A stretch of 64,000 bases of DNA from Lactiplantibacillus mudanjiangensis (GCF_005405385.1 NZ_BJDY01000003.1:677484-741483); one strand, 5' to 3'; shown: positions 16,854-27,594, numbered from the stretch's first letter. The notes: generated by a model not told the origin, from the sequence alone. Numbers and translations: made by a program.

Positions 16854-17459
16854 TTGGAACTTAAACAATTTGATGGACAAAAAAAGTCCGAATTATCTTT
16901 AATCGAGGTTGCGCATGCGATTTTGGCACAACATGGTGACGTGATGGCGTTTGCCGATTTGACCAACGCGGTACAATCTTATTTAGGTAAAAGCGACGAA
17001 GAGATTCGGGAACGATTATCACAATTTTATACGGATCTTAACATCGATGGTAGTTTCATTTCGCTCGGTGACAATATGTGGGGCCTGCGTGCATGGTACC
17101 CATTTGAATCCATCGACGAAGCCGTAATTCATACGGACGATGATGAAGATGAAGATCGACCAAAGCGTAAGAAGCGTAAGAAGGTTAATGCCTTCTTAGC
17201 TGACGCCGGCGATGATGATGACGTTATCGATTATGATGACGATGATCCTGAAGACGACGACAATTACGAAGATGACGATGAAACTGACAGCGACGATGAT
17301 GATTCCGAAGGCGCTGGCAAGTATGATGAACTTGCTGGGGTTGACGATGATGACGACGCTGCGGAAGAAACGTTACCAGATGGCATCGAAGGCCAATTGT
17401 CAGAATTGAACGATGATGATGACGACTACGATGATGATGACGAAGAAGAAAACAAATAA
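16854..17459 (+). CDS. rpoE: DNA-directed RNA polymerase delta subunit
   Basis: RpoE (delta) binds Firmicute RNA polymerase, speeds recycling and alters sensitivity to the initiating NTP. The 201-aa protein has the N-terminal HARE-HTH domain (LKQFDGQKKSELSLIEVAHAI to MWGLRAWYP, residues about 3-85), a basic KRKKRKK patch, then a long Asp/Glu-rich disordered tail. TTG 16854 gives the family start; AAAGGA lies about 12 nt upstream. It is followed by the pyrG promoter, which is itself NTP-sensitive. Confidence 0.96.
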   Translation: MELKQFDGQKKSELSLIEVAHAILAQHGDVMAFADLTNAVQSYLGKSDEEIRERLSQFYTDLNIDGSFISLGDNMWGLRAWYPFESIDEAVIHTDDDEDEDRPKRKKRKKVNAFLADAGDDDDVIDYDDDDPEDDDNYEDDDETDSDDDDSEGAGKYDELAGVDDDDDAAEETLPDGIEGQLSELNDDDDDYDDDDEEENK

Positions 17460-17478
17460 AGACAAGTTGTGATTTGAC

Positions 17479-19243
<1,765 letters not shown>

Positions 19244-19249
19244 TTAACA

Positions 19250-19300
19250 TATTCAGAGCTGTAAAAACGAGTTTGGGATTTTGTCCTAGACTCGTTTTTT
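19250..19300 (+). terminator. Terminator after pyrG, carrying repeat-family copy C
   Basis: ATTCAGAGCTG is followed by a strong hairpin, AAAAACGAGTTTGGGA with a near-complementary arm ending ACTCGTTTTTT (19263-19300). The first half matches the ATTCGGAGAT...AAAACGAGTTTGGG core found before ispE and tilS, so this terminator and that repeat are related. Confidence 0.82.
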
Positions 19301-19498
19301 GTAACCAGCTTTAGGGAAAAATTAAGTAAATGACAAAAACGAGTTGTGAAAGCGGTTGAATGATCGGATTTTACGATTATTTTGTGTTAAAAGATTACAG
19401 TTTCCTGATATTGGTTGTTTTTTTGTGAGACATTCTTTATTATGGTTATTGATTGTAATTGTACAGTGTGACACTTATTTAGCGAGGAAAGTTATGTT

Positions 19499-20773
19499 AT
19501 GAAAAAAATGATTATCCATGGCGGAAAACGACTTTCTGGGGAATTGACGATCGGTGGCGCAAAAAATAGTACCGTCGCACTGATTCCTGCTGCGATTCTC
19601 GCAGACACTCCGGTCCGATTTGACACGGTTCCGCACATCTTAGACGTTCACAATTTAAAAATAATTTTGGAATCAATGAATGTTCATTCCACTTTTGAAG
19701 ACGATGTTTTAACCATTGATCCAACTCAAATAGAAGAATCTGAATTACCAAGTCACGCAATTAAAAGTTTGCGGGCTTCCTATTACTTTATGGGCGCGTT
19801 ACTCGGCCGTTTTAACCGAGCAACCGTCACCTTCCCAGGTGGGGACAATATTGGTCCTCGACCGATTGACCAGCATATTAAAGGCTTTAAAGCACTCGGT
19901 GCCAATGTCGTTGAAAAGAATGATTCAGTTTTTATTTCAACGGGTACTGAAGGGTTACACGGAGCCCGCATCTTTTTAGATGTGGTTTCCGTTGGGGCCA
20001 CGATTAATATCATTTTGGCAGCGGTTAAAGCTCATGGGACAACCACGATTGAAAATGCAGCCAAAGAACCTGAAATTATTGATTTAGCAACATTCTTGAA
20101 TAATCTCGGTGCCAAGATTCGCGGCGCGGGGACCGACGTCATCCGGATTGAAGGCGTTGATTCTTTGCGGTCACGAGCTACGCACACGATTATTCCTGAT
20201 CGGATTGAAACTGGCACCTATTTATCACTCGCAGCAGCGATTGGTGATGGCATTTTGCTTAAGAATGTGATTCCAGAACATATGGAATCCTTTACCGCAA
20301 AAATGCTGGAAATGGGTGTTGATTTACAAATTAACGAAGATAGTATTTATGTGCCACGCGTCAGCGACTTAAGCCCAGTTCGGGTGAAAACGATGACTTA
20401 TCCTGGCTTTGCCACGGATTTACAACAGCCAATTACGCCATTATTATTACGGGCGAACGGCAATAGTGTGGTCATTGATACGATTTATCCACAACGGACA
20501 CAACATATTGCCCAATTACGTAAGATGGGCGCAGATATTCGTGTTCAGGATAATTTAATTGTGGTCGGTCATTCATCACATCTGCAAGGTGCGCACGTTG
20601 AAGCCGGAGAAATCCGTTCAGGTGCAGCTTTGATGATTGCTGGGTTGGTCGCCAGTGGCACAACTGAAATTTCACGGGCCGATAATATCCTGCGCGGTTA
20701 TGATCGCGTGATTGATAAGTTGCGTTCGTTAGGCGCGCAAGTTGAAATTGCGGCTGACGAAGTGCAAGTTTAA
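19499..20773 (+). CDS. murA: UDP-GlcNAc 1-carboxyvinyltransferase with Asp at the catalytic Cys position
   Basis: MurA transfers enolpyruvate from PEP to UDP-GlcNAc, the first committed peptidoglycan step. The 424-aa protein is full length: GGAKNS (Lys22/Asn23), RPIDQHIKG, DRIETGTY and PGFATDLQQP are present. The loop that normally reads GGCxIG reads GGDNIG: residue 116 is Asp (codon GAC at 19844). Asp there occurs naturally in mycobacterial and chlamydial MurA; it supports activity and gives fosfomycin resistance. Placement between pyrG and rho matches the murZ/murA2 paralogue of Bacilli. A second murA elsewhere is likely but not visible here. Confidence 0.93.
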   Translation: MKKMIIHGGKRLSGELTIGGAKNSTVALIPAAILADTPVRFDTVPHILDVHNLKIILESMNVHSTFEDDVLTIDPTQIEESELPSHAIKSLRASYYFMGALLGRFNRATVTFPGGDNIGPRPIDQHIKGFKALGANVVEKNDSVFISTGTEGLHGARIFLDVVSVGATINIILAAVKAHGTTTIENAAKEPEIIDLATFLNNLGAKIRGAGTDVIRIEGVDSLRSRATHTIIPDRIETGTYLSLAAAIGDGILLKNVIPEHMESFTAKMLEMGVDLQINEDSIYVPRVSDLSPVRVKTMTYPGFATDLQQPITPLLLRANGNSVVIDTIYPQRTQHIAQLRKMGADIRVQDNLIVVGHSSHLQGAHVEAGEIRSGAALMIAGLVASGTTEISRADNILRGYDRVIDKLRSLGAQVEIAADEVQV

Positions 20774-20789
20774 TGTTGGTTTAGTTAGC

Positions 20790-20819
20790 AAAAAAGGGGC
20801 AATTAGCGCCGCTTTTTGT
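20790..20819 (+). terminator. Probable terminator between murA and rho
   Basis: AAAAAGGGGC/GCCGCTTTTT (20791-20800 with 20808-20817), one mismatch, T run included. Confidence 0.6.
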
Positions 20820-20861
20820 TGTACCCAAATTTAGCTAGCCTGCATTAATCGAGAGAGAGCA

Positions 20862-22160
20862 GTGAGTATGGAAAAAATTTTAACAATGCATGACCTTGAA
20901 CAAAAAACGCTCAAGGAAATCTACACTTATGCGCGCGACTACAAGATTCAATATTATTCACAAATGAATAAAAAAGAATTGTCGTTAGCTGTTTTACGAG
21001 AACAAGATAAAAAACGTGGTTTTGTGCAGATGGAAGGCGTCCTCGAGATTATTGGTCAAGAGGGTTATGGTTTCTTGCGGCCGATTAACTATGGGCCGTC
21101 ACAGGAAGATATCTATATCTCACAATCCCAGATTCACCGTTTCGGGCTACGAAATGGCGATTATGTGGCCGGGCAAGCGCGCCCGCCTAAGCCTAATGAA
21201 CGGTACTATGGGTTGATGCGAGTTGGCACGGTCAATGGCAAAGATCCTAATGAAGCCAAGCAACGGCCACATTTCCCAGCGTTAACGCCGTTATATCCAC
21301 AACAACAAATCAAGTTAACGACGACGAAACAAATCTTGTCGACCCGTCTGATTGATACGTTTGTCCCAATCGGTTTTGGTCAACGGGGCTTAATTGTGGC
21401 ACCACCCAAAGCGGGTAAAACCACGTTGCTTAAAAATATCGCTAATGGCATTATGGCCAATTACCCAGACGTAAAGTTGATCATGTTACTGATCGATGAA
21501 CGACCTGAAGAAGTCACCGACTTAGAACGGTCCATCAAAGGTGAAGTGGTAAGTTCCACTTTTGATCAACAACCACAAAATCACGTCCGGGTTGCGGAAT
21601 TAGTATTGGAACGGGCACGGCGATTAGTTGAAGACAAACAAGATGTGGTTATTTTGTTAGATTCGATTACGCGACTAACCCGGGCTTACAACTTAACGAT
21701 GCCGTCTAGTGGGCGGACGTTATCTGGTGGACTTGATCCAACTGCTTTTTATAAACCCAAACGATTCTTCGGTTCGGCTCGAAATATTGAAGAAGGTGGC
21801 AGTCTGACGATTTTAGGGACCGCCTTAGTTGATACGGGTAGCCGGATGGATGATATGATCTATGAGGAATTTAAGGGAACTGGAAACTCAGAATTGCAGT
21901 TGTCGCGTGAATTAGCGGAACGGCGGGTCTTCCCAGCGTTAGATTTGAAACAGTCTAGCACACGTAAAGAAGAGCTCCTAATCAAACGTGAAGCGTTAGA
22001 ACCTATCTGGCAAATTCGCCGATCAATGACTGGCAGTGCGCTGGAATATACTGAGCAATTGCTGCAATTCTTAAAACACAGTGATACGAATGACGCCTTT
22101 TTGCATGATCTATCCGGGTTAAAGATCAATAGTTCGTCAACTCGGCGACCACGGCGTTAA
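20862..22160 (+). CDS. rho: Transcription termination factor Rho
   Basis: Rho is a hexameric RNA-dependent ATPase that ends transcription. The 432-aa protein has an N-terminal Rho-N segment ([16 protein letters not shown]), a cold-shock-like RNA-binding domain ([16 protein letters not shown]), Walker [15 protein letters not shown] near residue 185, and Walker [12 protein letters not shown]. The DERPEEVTD and [20 protein letters not shown] motifs are intact. The start could be GTG 20862 or ATG 20868; the purine-rich GAGAGAG upstream suits the former better. Gene order murA-rho-rpmE matches Bacillus. Confidence 0.95.
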   Translation: MSMEKILTMHDLEQKTLKEIYTYARDYKIQYYSQMNKKELSLAVLREQDKKRGFVQMEGVLEIIGQEGYGFLRPINYGPSQEDIYISQSQIHRFGLRNGDYVAGQARPPKPNERYYGLMRVGTVNGKDPNEAKQRPHFPALTPLYPQQQIKLTTTKQILSTRLIDTFVPIGFGQRGLIVAPPKAGKTTLLKNIANGIMANYPDVKLIMLLIDERPEEVTDLERSIKGEVVSSTFDQQPQNHVRVAELVLERARRLVEDKQDVVILLDSITRLTRAYNLTMPSSGRTLSGGLDPTAFYKPKRFFGSARNIEEGGSLTILGTALVDTGSRMDDMIYEEFKGTGNSELQLSRELAERRVFPALDLKQSSTRKEELLIKREALEPIWQIRRSMTGSALEYTEQLLQFLKHSDTNDAFLHDLSGLKINSSSTRRPRR

Positions 22161-22173
22161 CTAGCAAGACCCC

Positions 22174-22203
22174 TTGACGGTAACTGGCAATTCATGCTAA
22201 ACT
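22174..22203 (+). promoter_or_regulatory. Probable rpmE2 promoter
   Basis: -35 TTGACG (22174-22179), 18-bp spacer, -10 TAAACT (22198-22203), 70 bp before the start codon. Confidence 0.5.
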
Positions 22204-22272
22204 ATCAAGGTTGTTTAAAACTATGATAATCTCTGTTTCAGCAAATGATTCAGGGCAAAGGAGCGTAATATT

Positions 22273-22515
22273 ATGCGTAAAGGAATTCATCCAGATTACC
22301 ACGAAGTCGTCTTCCAAGACTCAACGACTGGTTTCAAGTTCATCTCAGGTTCAACTGCAACCTCAGAAGAAACGGTTGAAATGGACGGTAACACTTATCC
22401 ATTGATCCGTGTTGAAATTACTTCAGACTCACATCCATTCTACACTGGTAAGCAAAAGTTTACCAAAGCCGATGGTGCGGTCGATCGTTTCAACAAGAAA
22501 TACGGCCTCAAATAA
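22273..22515 (+). CDS. rpmE2: 50S ribosomal protein L31 type B (zinc-free form)
   Basis: The 80-aa protein begins [16 protein letters not shown] and contains [13 protein letters not shown], typical of L31 type B. It has no cysteine, so it lacks the CxxC zinc site of RpmE type A. Such C-minus forms usually replace the zinc form when zinc is low and are often Zur-regulated, but I see no Zur box here; this may be the only L31. GCAAAGGAGCG precedes the ATG. Confidence 0.95.
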   Translation: MRKGIHPDYHEVVFQDSTTGFKFISGSTATSEETVEMDGNTYPLIRVEITSDSHPFYTGKQKFTKADGAVDRFNKKYGLK

Positions 22516-22529
22516 GCTTACAATTAATA

Positions 22530-22564
22530 AAAGCCAACCGGCGTTTGTCGGTTGGCTTTTTTTG
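22530..22564. terminator. Terminator after rpmE2
   Basis: The stem AAAGCCAACCG/CGGTTGGCTTT is followed by a T run. It lies between convergent genes and may act both ways. Confidence 0.9.
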
Positions 22565-22580
22565 TGCTGTTTTTGATAGG

Positions 22581-23720
22581 TTAGTAGCGAAGTAACGCTA
22601 AGGCAGCTGTTTCGGTCGGCATCCGATCAGCGGGGATCATCCGGATTTGACCTTGCTTACTGAGCACTTCATCGACTAAATCATCAATCAAGTTGTCTGG
22701 TAATGGTAAGTCGGTATCGACACTGCCATCAGTAGTGTTTAATGTCCCACTCACTTGGGCATTACTAGCGACAATCAAGGTATCAATTCTGCCAGCCAAG
22801 GCCGGTTTAATCATATCGAATGGATCGGCTAAAGCTAACTTGCGAGATTGGGCTTGGTCGTAGCGACTCAGCAAGATATCTGTCAGTTGCGTATGCCACT
22901 TATCTTGCAATGGCTTAACTGCTTCCTGCAATGCCGGTAAATCTAAGCCGTTTGGTGATTGATCCAACATTAAATGTTGTGATAAATAAGGGTTTTTGCT
23001 CAATTTCCGGAAAACGGCTTGATTATGCGGTAACCCGATTAAGATTAATGGTCGCTGTGACGATTTTGAATAGTGATCTAAAATATATTGGTCAACTTGT
23101 TGATAGTAATTACGTTGATCAATTTCGCGTTCCTCGGCTTTGGCATTGTGACCATGATAATTAACACCGTGGGCTGGGCTGGAGTTAAAGTTCAAGTCAC
23201 CGCCTCGTTTTTCAGTGCCGAGAGTGGTTTTTAAATCGATCGGTGCATCAGCTGGAAGTGGGGTTTCAATTAAGCGACTTTCCCGGTGCTGATACATGGC
23301 CATCGAAGTTTCATTTAAGGCTAATAAGTCAAAGTCAAATTGTTGTTGGCGATCGGCCAAAATGGGGCGAATTGCTGGCATACTATTGACAATGACTTGT
23401 GCTTCAGTTGGCGTTTGTAAGTCAAAAGTCACTAAGGTATGCGCGTTGGCAATCAAGCCGGTTTGAGGACCGGTATGTTGTAACCACCAACTGTTGTCGG
23501 CGGCCAAGCGGTCGAATTGGACCTGGAACGGCCGAAAGTTTTCTTTAGGAAAGCGTTGTGCCAATTGTTGTTCAGCGGTTGCAACGAGTTCTTTTAACTG
23601 TAAGCGGCGCTGATTCAAGTCGTTTAAGACGGCATCGGTGTTTAGATAGATGGCGATGAATGGTCCAGCATCGCGTTGTTGCATTAATTGGTTGAGATCA
23701 TTTTTTACCAAGATATCCAT
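22581..23720 (-). CDS. baeRF-like (bacterial eRF1-fold) protein
   Basis: This 379-aa protein resembles the bacterial/archaeal eRF1-like (baeRF) families. The N-terminus has GPFIAIYLNT, the middle a LILIGLPHNQAVFRKLS segment, and the C-terminus GRIDTLIVASNAQVSGTLN and MIPADRMPTETAALALLRY, patterns I associate with these proteins. No GGQ tripeptide is present, so it is unlikely to be a normal peptide-release factor; a ribosome-associated rescue or regulatory role is only a family-level suggestion. It is a single gene with its ATG after AGTAGGTC and convergent to rpmE2. Confidence 0.6.
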   Translation of the reverse strand: MDILVKNDLNQLMQQRDAGPFIAIYLNTDAVLNDLNQRRLQLKELVATAEQQLAQRFPKENFRPFQVQFDRLAADNSWWLQHTGPQTGLIANAHTLVTFDLQTPTEAQVIVNSMPAIRPILADRQQQFDFDLLALNETSMAMYQHRESRLIETPLPADAPIDLKTTLGTEKRGGDLNFNSSPAHGVNYHGHNAKAEEREIDQRNYYQQVDQYILDHYSKSSQRPLILIGLPHNQAVFRKLSKNPYLSQHLMLDQSPNGLDLPALQEAVKPLQDKWHTQLTDILLSRYDQAQSRKLALADPFDMIKPALAGRIDTLIVASNAQVSGTLNTTDGSVDTDLPLPDNLIDDLVDEVLSKQGQIRMIPADRMPTETAALALLRY

Positions 23721-23812
23721 AGGTCCGACCTACTTTCTTTATTTGTTGATACTAGGATAGCAGGATTTAATATAATTATGCAAATGTTATGGTCTTGATA
23801 AGCGAAAAATAA

Positions 23813-23819
23813 TTACAAT
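23813..23819. other. 7-bp direct repeat, left side of element R2
   Basis: TTACAAT here and again at 24360-24366 immediately outside both ends of the 540-bp element. This is the pattern of a target-site duplication. TTACAAT is also promoter-like, so chance is not excluded. Confidence 0.55.
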
Positions 23820-24359
23820 GTTAAAGGTTGAAAGCTACTTTTTAGCAATAATCGTTGATATGATAGGTATTCATCGATCAAGACTAGTCGTACTTGCCAC
23901 CTACCGTTCGCCCACCTTGAGCCGGAACGCTGTGGGCGGACCGGTTCAGCCAAAAGGCGGTCTGAACCGTCGTTTTGAACCACCAACCACGTGTTTCAAA
24001 AACGCCAGACTCTAAGCGATAAATCGCTAAGAGTCCCCACGGCTGGGCTCAATGTGAGCTCACTCTCGGTTATGACAGTGATTGCTATTGGTAGTCGCAA
24101 TATAACCGGAGCCAGCCAGTGATGGCGTCGGCCGTGAAAATATCGTTAGTCCGGGTGATTTTCCCGGACTTTACGATATGGACGACTTTTGAGACTAGTG
24201 ATTTTGACTAGGCTCAAAAGCGAGGTGGCAGCCCGTATTTTGGCTGGAACCGGTCCCCACAGCCGGCAGAATCGCTGGCTGGCGTAGGTGACAAATTTAG
24301 TCCAACTTAAGTCAATGTTGGTAAGGTTTCGACCAATATATATAACTTTCAACCTTTAG
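23820..24359 (+). mobile_element. Non-autonomous (MITE-like) element R2 with structured core
   Basis: This is the best-preserved copy of the structured repeat family. The ends carry a perfect 13-bp terminal inverted repeat, TAAAGGTTGAAAG (23822-23834) and CTTTCAACCTTTA (24346-24358), and the element is bracketed by TTACAAT on both sides. The core, 23893-24292, folds into a closed series of hairpins, with CACCTAC near 23898 pairing with GTAGGTG at 24284-24290. No transposase or convincing ORF is inside. Homologous flank sequence continues outside the core in copies R3 (left) and R4 (right end). It fills the gap between the baeRF-like gene and the sortase gene. Confidence 0.72.
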
Positions 24360-24366
24360 TTACAAT
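24360..24366. other. 7-bp direct repeat, right side of element R2
   Basis: TTACAAT, identical to 23813-23819, directly follows the right end of the element. Confidence 0.55.
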
Positions 24367-24468
24367 ACTAAAAAACGAAACCGTTACCTTTCTTATTAAC
24401 TGAAATTAAGGTATATTTACGGTAGTTTAAAAATAGTTAGGGTGCTTAAAAATATGGGAGGCGGGCGC

Positions 24469-25173
24469 ATGCCGAAAAAGCAGCATACCGGGTTAAAGTG
24501 GTTATGGCGGATCGTTTTCGTCATTTTAATTGTGATTTCGTTAGCATTGATTTTTAATGAACAAATTAAGAGTTGGTTGGTGAGTTCGTATTCGCCACCG
24601 GTTACAGCAAAAACGGTTAAAAAGAATCAAACTAAAAAAGGTAATTTCAATTTCTCTAAAGTGAAGTCATTGGATTTTCAGACGGTAGCGAAAGCACGGA
24701 TGAATAAGAGTTCGATTAAAGTGATTGGGTCAATTGCGATTCCGTCAGTTGACCTTTATCTGCCAATCGGCAAAGGGGTTAGCAATGAGACGTTGGCATT
24801 AGCGGCGGGAACGTTAAAAGCAGATCAAACAATGGGCCAAGGTAACTATGCGTTAGCCGGCCATCACATGATCAAACACGGCGCACTTTTTAGTCCATTG
24901 TATTATCGCAGTAAAGTTGGTCAAATGATTTACTTGTCAGATGTAACGCATATTTACGCTTATCGGACCAGCCAACGAACGTTTATTAAAGCCACGGATG
25001 TGCAAGTGATTGATGACGTTCCTGGTAAAAAGCTAGTCACACTGATCACGTGTGATAAGACAGGGGCTGGACGATTGATGATTCGTGGGACTTATGTTCA
25101 GAAATGGGCCTTTAAACAAGCACCAACGACGATTCAAAAGTCATTTACGAGTCATTTCAATAACAAGTATTAA
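24469..25173 (+). CDS. srtA: Class A sortase
   Basis: Sortase A links LPxTG-type surface proteins to the cell wall (in L. plantarum the motif is mostly LPQTxE). The 234-aa protein has an N-terminal membrane anchor (WLWRIVFVILIVISLALIF, residues about 11-29) and the catalytic triad: His in LAGHHM near residue 125, Cys in TLITCD near 197, Arg in RLMIRG near 206. ATG 24469 is preceded by GGGAGG at 7 nt. No substrate protein is encoded nearby, as expected for the housekeeping sortase. It directly follows element R2. Confidence 0.93.
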   Translation: MPKKQHTGLKWLWRIVFVILIVISLALIFNEQIKSWLVSSYSPPVTAKTVKKNQTKKGNFNFSKVKSLDFQTVAKARMNKSSIKVIGSIAIPSVDLYLPIGKGVSNETLALAAGTLKADQTMGQGNYALAGHHMIKHGALFSPLYYRSKVGQMIYLSDVTHIYAYRTSQRTFIKATDVQVIDDVPGKKLVTLITCDKTGAGRLMIRGTYVQKWAFKQAPTTIQKSFTSHFNNKY

Positions 25174-25187
25174 ATTTGGTAGACGGC

Positions 25188-25217
25188 TTGTGGTCCAAGC
25201 GAGATTCACGTTACAAT
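25188..25217 (+). promoter_or_regulatory. Probable lemA-htpX promoter
   Basis: -35 TTGTGG (25188-25193) and -10 TACAAT (25212-25217), spacer 18 bp. Confidence 0.45.
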
Positions 25218-25250
25218 TAAGGTAAGCAAATACAAGGAGGTTCCACTGAT

Positions 25251-25817
25251 ATGGTTGGATTAATTATTATTGCGGTCATCTTAGTATTGGTTGCGATCTA
25301 CGCCATTATTTATAACGGCTTGGTCAAAGCTCGGATGTACACGCAAGAGGCTTGGAGCCAAATCGACGTGCAATTAAAACGCCGGAACGATTTGATCCCA
25401 AACTTAGTGAACACAGTTAAAGGCTATGCCAAACATGAAAAAACAACATTGGCAGCCGTTGTTGAATTACGGAACCAAATGACGCAAGTTCCTAGTGGCG
25501 ACCATCAACAAGCGATGGCCGTTTCAGATCAATTAACCAATTCTTTAAAGAGCATCTTTGCTTTATCGGAAAGTTATCCTGATTTGAAAGCTAATCAAGA
25601 ATTCAATAAGTTAATGGAAGAATTAACCAATACAGAAAATAAGATTGCTTATTCACGGCAACTCTTTAATTCTAGTACCGCTAGTTACAATATGAAGCTC
25701 CAACAATTTCCCACAAACATCGTGGCTGGTATCCATCATTTTCAATCTTCTGAATTTTTGGCAGTTCCCGAAGCTGAAAAAGCGGCGCCAACTGTTTCAT
25801 TTGATGATCAAGATTAG
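25251..25817 (+). CDS. lemA: LemA family membrane protein
   Basis: The 188-aa protein has one N-terminal membrane helix ([19 protein letters not shown], residues 4-22) and then the LemA helical bundle: [31 protein letters not shown] is the diagnostic motif, with [19 protein letters not shown] later. The short N-terminus outside and cytoplasmic or external helices follow the family model; function is unclear. It is 11 bp upstream of htpX, and this lemA-htpX pairing is widely conserved. Confidence 0.92.
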   Translation: MVGLIIIAVILVLVAIYAIIYNGLVKARMYTQEAWSQIDVQLKRRNDLIPNLVNTVKGYAKHEKTTLAAVVELRNQMTQVPSGDHQQAMAVSDQLTNSLKSIFALSESYPDLKANQEFNKLMEELTNTENKIAYSRQLFNSSTASYNMKLQQFPTNIVAGIHHFQSSEFLAVPEAEKAAPTVSFDDQD

Positions 25818-25828
25818 AGGTTAGGCCC

Positions 25829-26731
25829 ATGTTATTTGAGCAAATTGCCCGCAACAAGCGGCACACGGTTTACGTGATGGCCGCTTTTGTCTTACTGGTT
25901 GCGATGATTGGGGCGGCTGTAGGTTACGTCTTTTTTGATAGTACGGTAGCTGGTTTGATCATGGCACTAGTGGTGTCATTGGTGTATATCGGGATTATGG
26001 TTAGTCAATCGACCAGCGTGGTGATGAGTATGAATCATGCGCGTGAATTACATTCAGCCGATGATGATCCTGAATTGTGGCACACGATTGAAGATATGGC
26101 GTTGGTTGCTAAAGTGCCGATGCCACGAGTCTTTATCATTGATGATCCAAGTCCCAACGCTTTTGCAACGGGGAATAACCCAGAGCATGCCGCTGTGGCA
26201 GTAACAACGGGGATTCAGCAACGATTGAACCGAGAAGAGATGGAAGGCGTGATCGGTCACGAAATGACCCATATCCGCAACTATGATATTCGGTTACAAA
26301 CCATTGCGTTAGCCTTAACCGCTGCGATTAGTTTACTGGTTAATTGGGGCATGAATTCATTTTGGTGGGGTGGCGGTCGCCGTCGCCGAGATGATGATCG
26401 TGATGGTGGCAACGGCGGTCTACAAGTGATTTTAATGTTGGTGGCTATTGTGGTGATGATTTTGGCACCACTCGCCGCCAGTCTGGTTCAGATGGCATTG
26501 TCTCGCAATCGGGAGTATTTGGCTGATGCCGGCAGTGTTGAATTGACCCGAAATCCACAAGGGATGATTCAAGCGTTAACGAAGATTGACGATAGCCAAC
26601 CGATGCAACAGGCTGATCCTAGTAGTGCGGCACTGTATATTTCAGATCCGATTAAGAAAAAATCGTGGTCGCATTTGCTGGCAACACACCCGCCGATTGC
26701 GGATCGGATTGCGCGATTAGAAAAGATGTAA
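25829..26731 (+). CDS. htpX: Membrane zinc metalloprotease HtpX
   Basis: HtpX is an M48 membrane protease for quality control of membrane proteins. The 300-aa protein has two N-terminal membrane helices (about residues 14-36 and 40-60), the zinc motif HEMTH at residues 144-148, further helices around 158-176 and 194-222, and the downstream [15 protein letters not shown] that supplies the third zinc ligand Glu. A glycine/arginine/aspartate-rich loop ([14 protein letters not shown]) separates two helices. It probably shares a transcript with lemA. Confidence 0.95.
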   Translation: MLFEQIARNKRHTVYVMAAFVLLVAMIGAAVGYVFFDSTVAGLIMALVVSLVYIGIMVSQSTSVVMSMNHARELHSADDDPELWHTIEDMALVAKVPMPRVFIIDDPSPNAFATGNNPEHAAVAVTTGIQQRLNREEMEGVIGHEMTHIRNYDIRLQTIALALTAAISLLVNWGMNSFWWGGGRRRRDDDRDGGNGGLQVILMLVAIVVMILAPLAASLVQMALSRNREYLADAGSVELTRNPQGMIQALTKIDDSQPMQQADPSSAALYISDPIKKKSWSHLLATHPPIADRIARLEKM

Positions 26732-26794
26732 TTCAAGGCAGATATTTTGAGCTGAACGGCTTATAATGTAAGTAATAAATAGACAGTTGAAAGA

Positions 26795-27583
26795 GTGAGT
26801 CGATTGCAACGCAGATATATTTACGCCAATTTAGAAAAAATTGATAATTTAGTGTTTGCTTATGGCATTGACCAGAGCGATTTCGTGCATGGCATCAAAC
26901 GGCTCCCTGACAACTTAGTGTCGTTAGTTGGTCTGGACGATGAACAGCATGCTGTGAATGCTCATACTGGCTTGAATGTGATTAATGATGAAAATGACAT
27001 TCGGCGCTTTTTGTTGCAAAGCCATCCGGGTCAGGTCAAGTGGATGGATTATGACGAAGTCGGTGATTTGGATTTCTTAACTGCAACTGAAATTGCAGAA
27101 TTGTTGTATTTAGGGCATATGAATCGACCGATTCGCTCGCCATTTAATTATAAGTTGCGCAACCATTATGTCTTTTTGGAACAACGTAATGGTGGCATCA
27201 AGTTTTACTTCTATTACATCTCAGCGTTTACGCATATTTTGAATGCCGCGATTATTCGGCATACTTTAGCGGCCTATCGTAGTCGGCGGATGTTTATGCG
27301 CTCGATTCGGGTGCCAAGGGTCCCAGAAGAGATTTTGAAGCAGTTAGTTCAACTCATGCCGGACGGACTATTTATTTATTTTGATCAGTCGATGGTTCGC
27401 CAGCGGCAATTATTAGTACCGGTGCATACCGAGGTTAATAATGATGAGATTGAAGTTTTTGATCCGGCTCGTAGTGAATCACGACAACGCACACACAATG
27501 TCGCCACGTTAAAGTTTAACTTAGTGACTAGCGTGTGGGAATTGCAAGTGCACGATCAAACGGCTTTTGAAGATCATCTATAA
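26795..27583 (+). CDS. Conserved-looking protein of unknown function
   Basis: This 262-aa soluble protein has no signal peptide or long hydrophobic stretch. Features seen are an N-terminal RRYIYANLEKIDNL, an aromatic-rich middle (YKLRNHYVFLEQRNGGIKFYFYYIS), basic HTLAAYRSRRMFMRSIR and a C-terminal SRQRTHNVATLKFN. I do not recognise a family. The start is uncertain: GTG 26795 or TTG 26804, both close to AAAGAGTGAG. Codon use resembles neighbours, and its own terminator follows, so it is very likely a real single gene. Confidence 0.7.
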   Translation: MSRLQRRYIYANLEKIDNLVFAYGIDQSDFVHGIKRLPDNLVSLVGLDDEQHAVNAHTGLNVINDENDIRRFLLQSHPGQVKWMDYDEVGDLDFLTATEIAELLYLGHMNRPIRSPFNYKLRNHYVFLEQRNGGIKFYFYYISAFTHILNAAIIRHTLAAYRSRRMFMRSIRVPRVPEEILKQLVQLMPDGLFIYFDQSMVRQRQLLVPVHTEVNNDEIEVFDPARSESRQRTHNVATLKFNLVTSVWELQVHDQTAFEDHL

Positions 27584-27594
27584 GTTAACATGTG

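Noticed and set aside
23818..24015. Open frame inside repeat R2
   Set aside because: No ribosome site; frame not kept in R1 or R3, and the segment is explained by the structured repeat.
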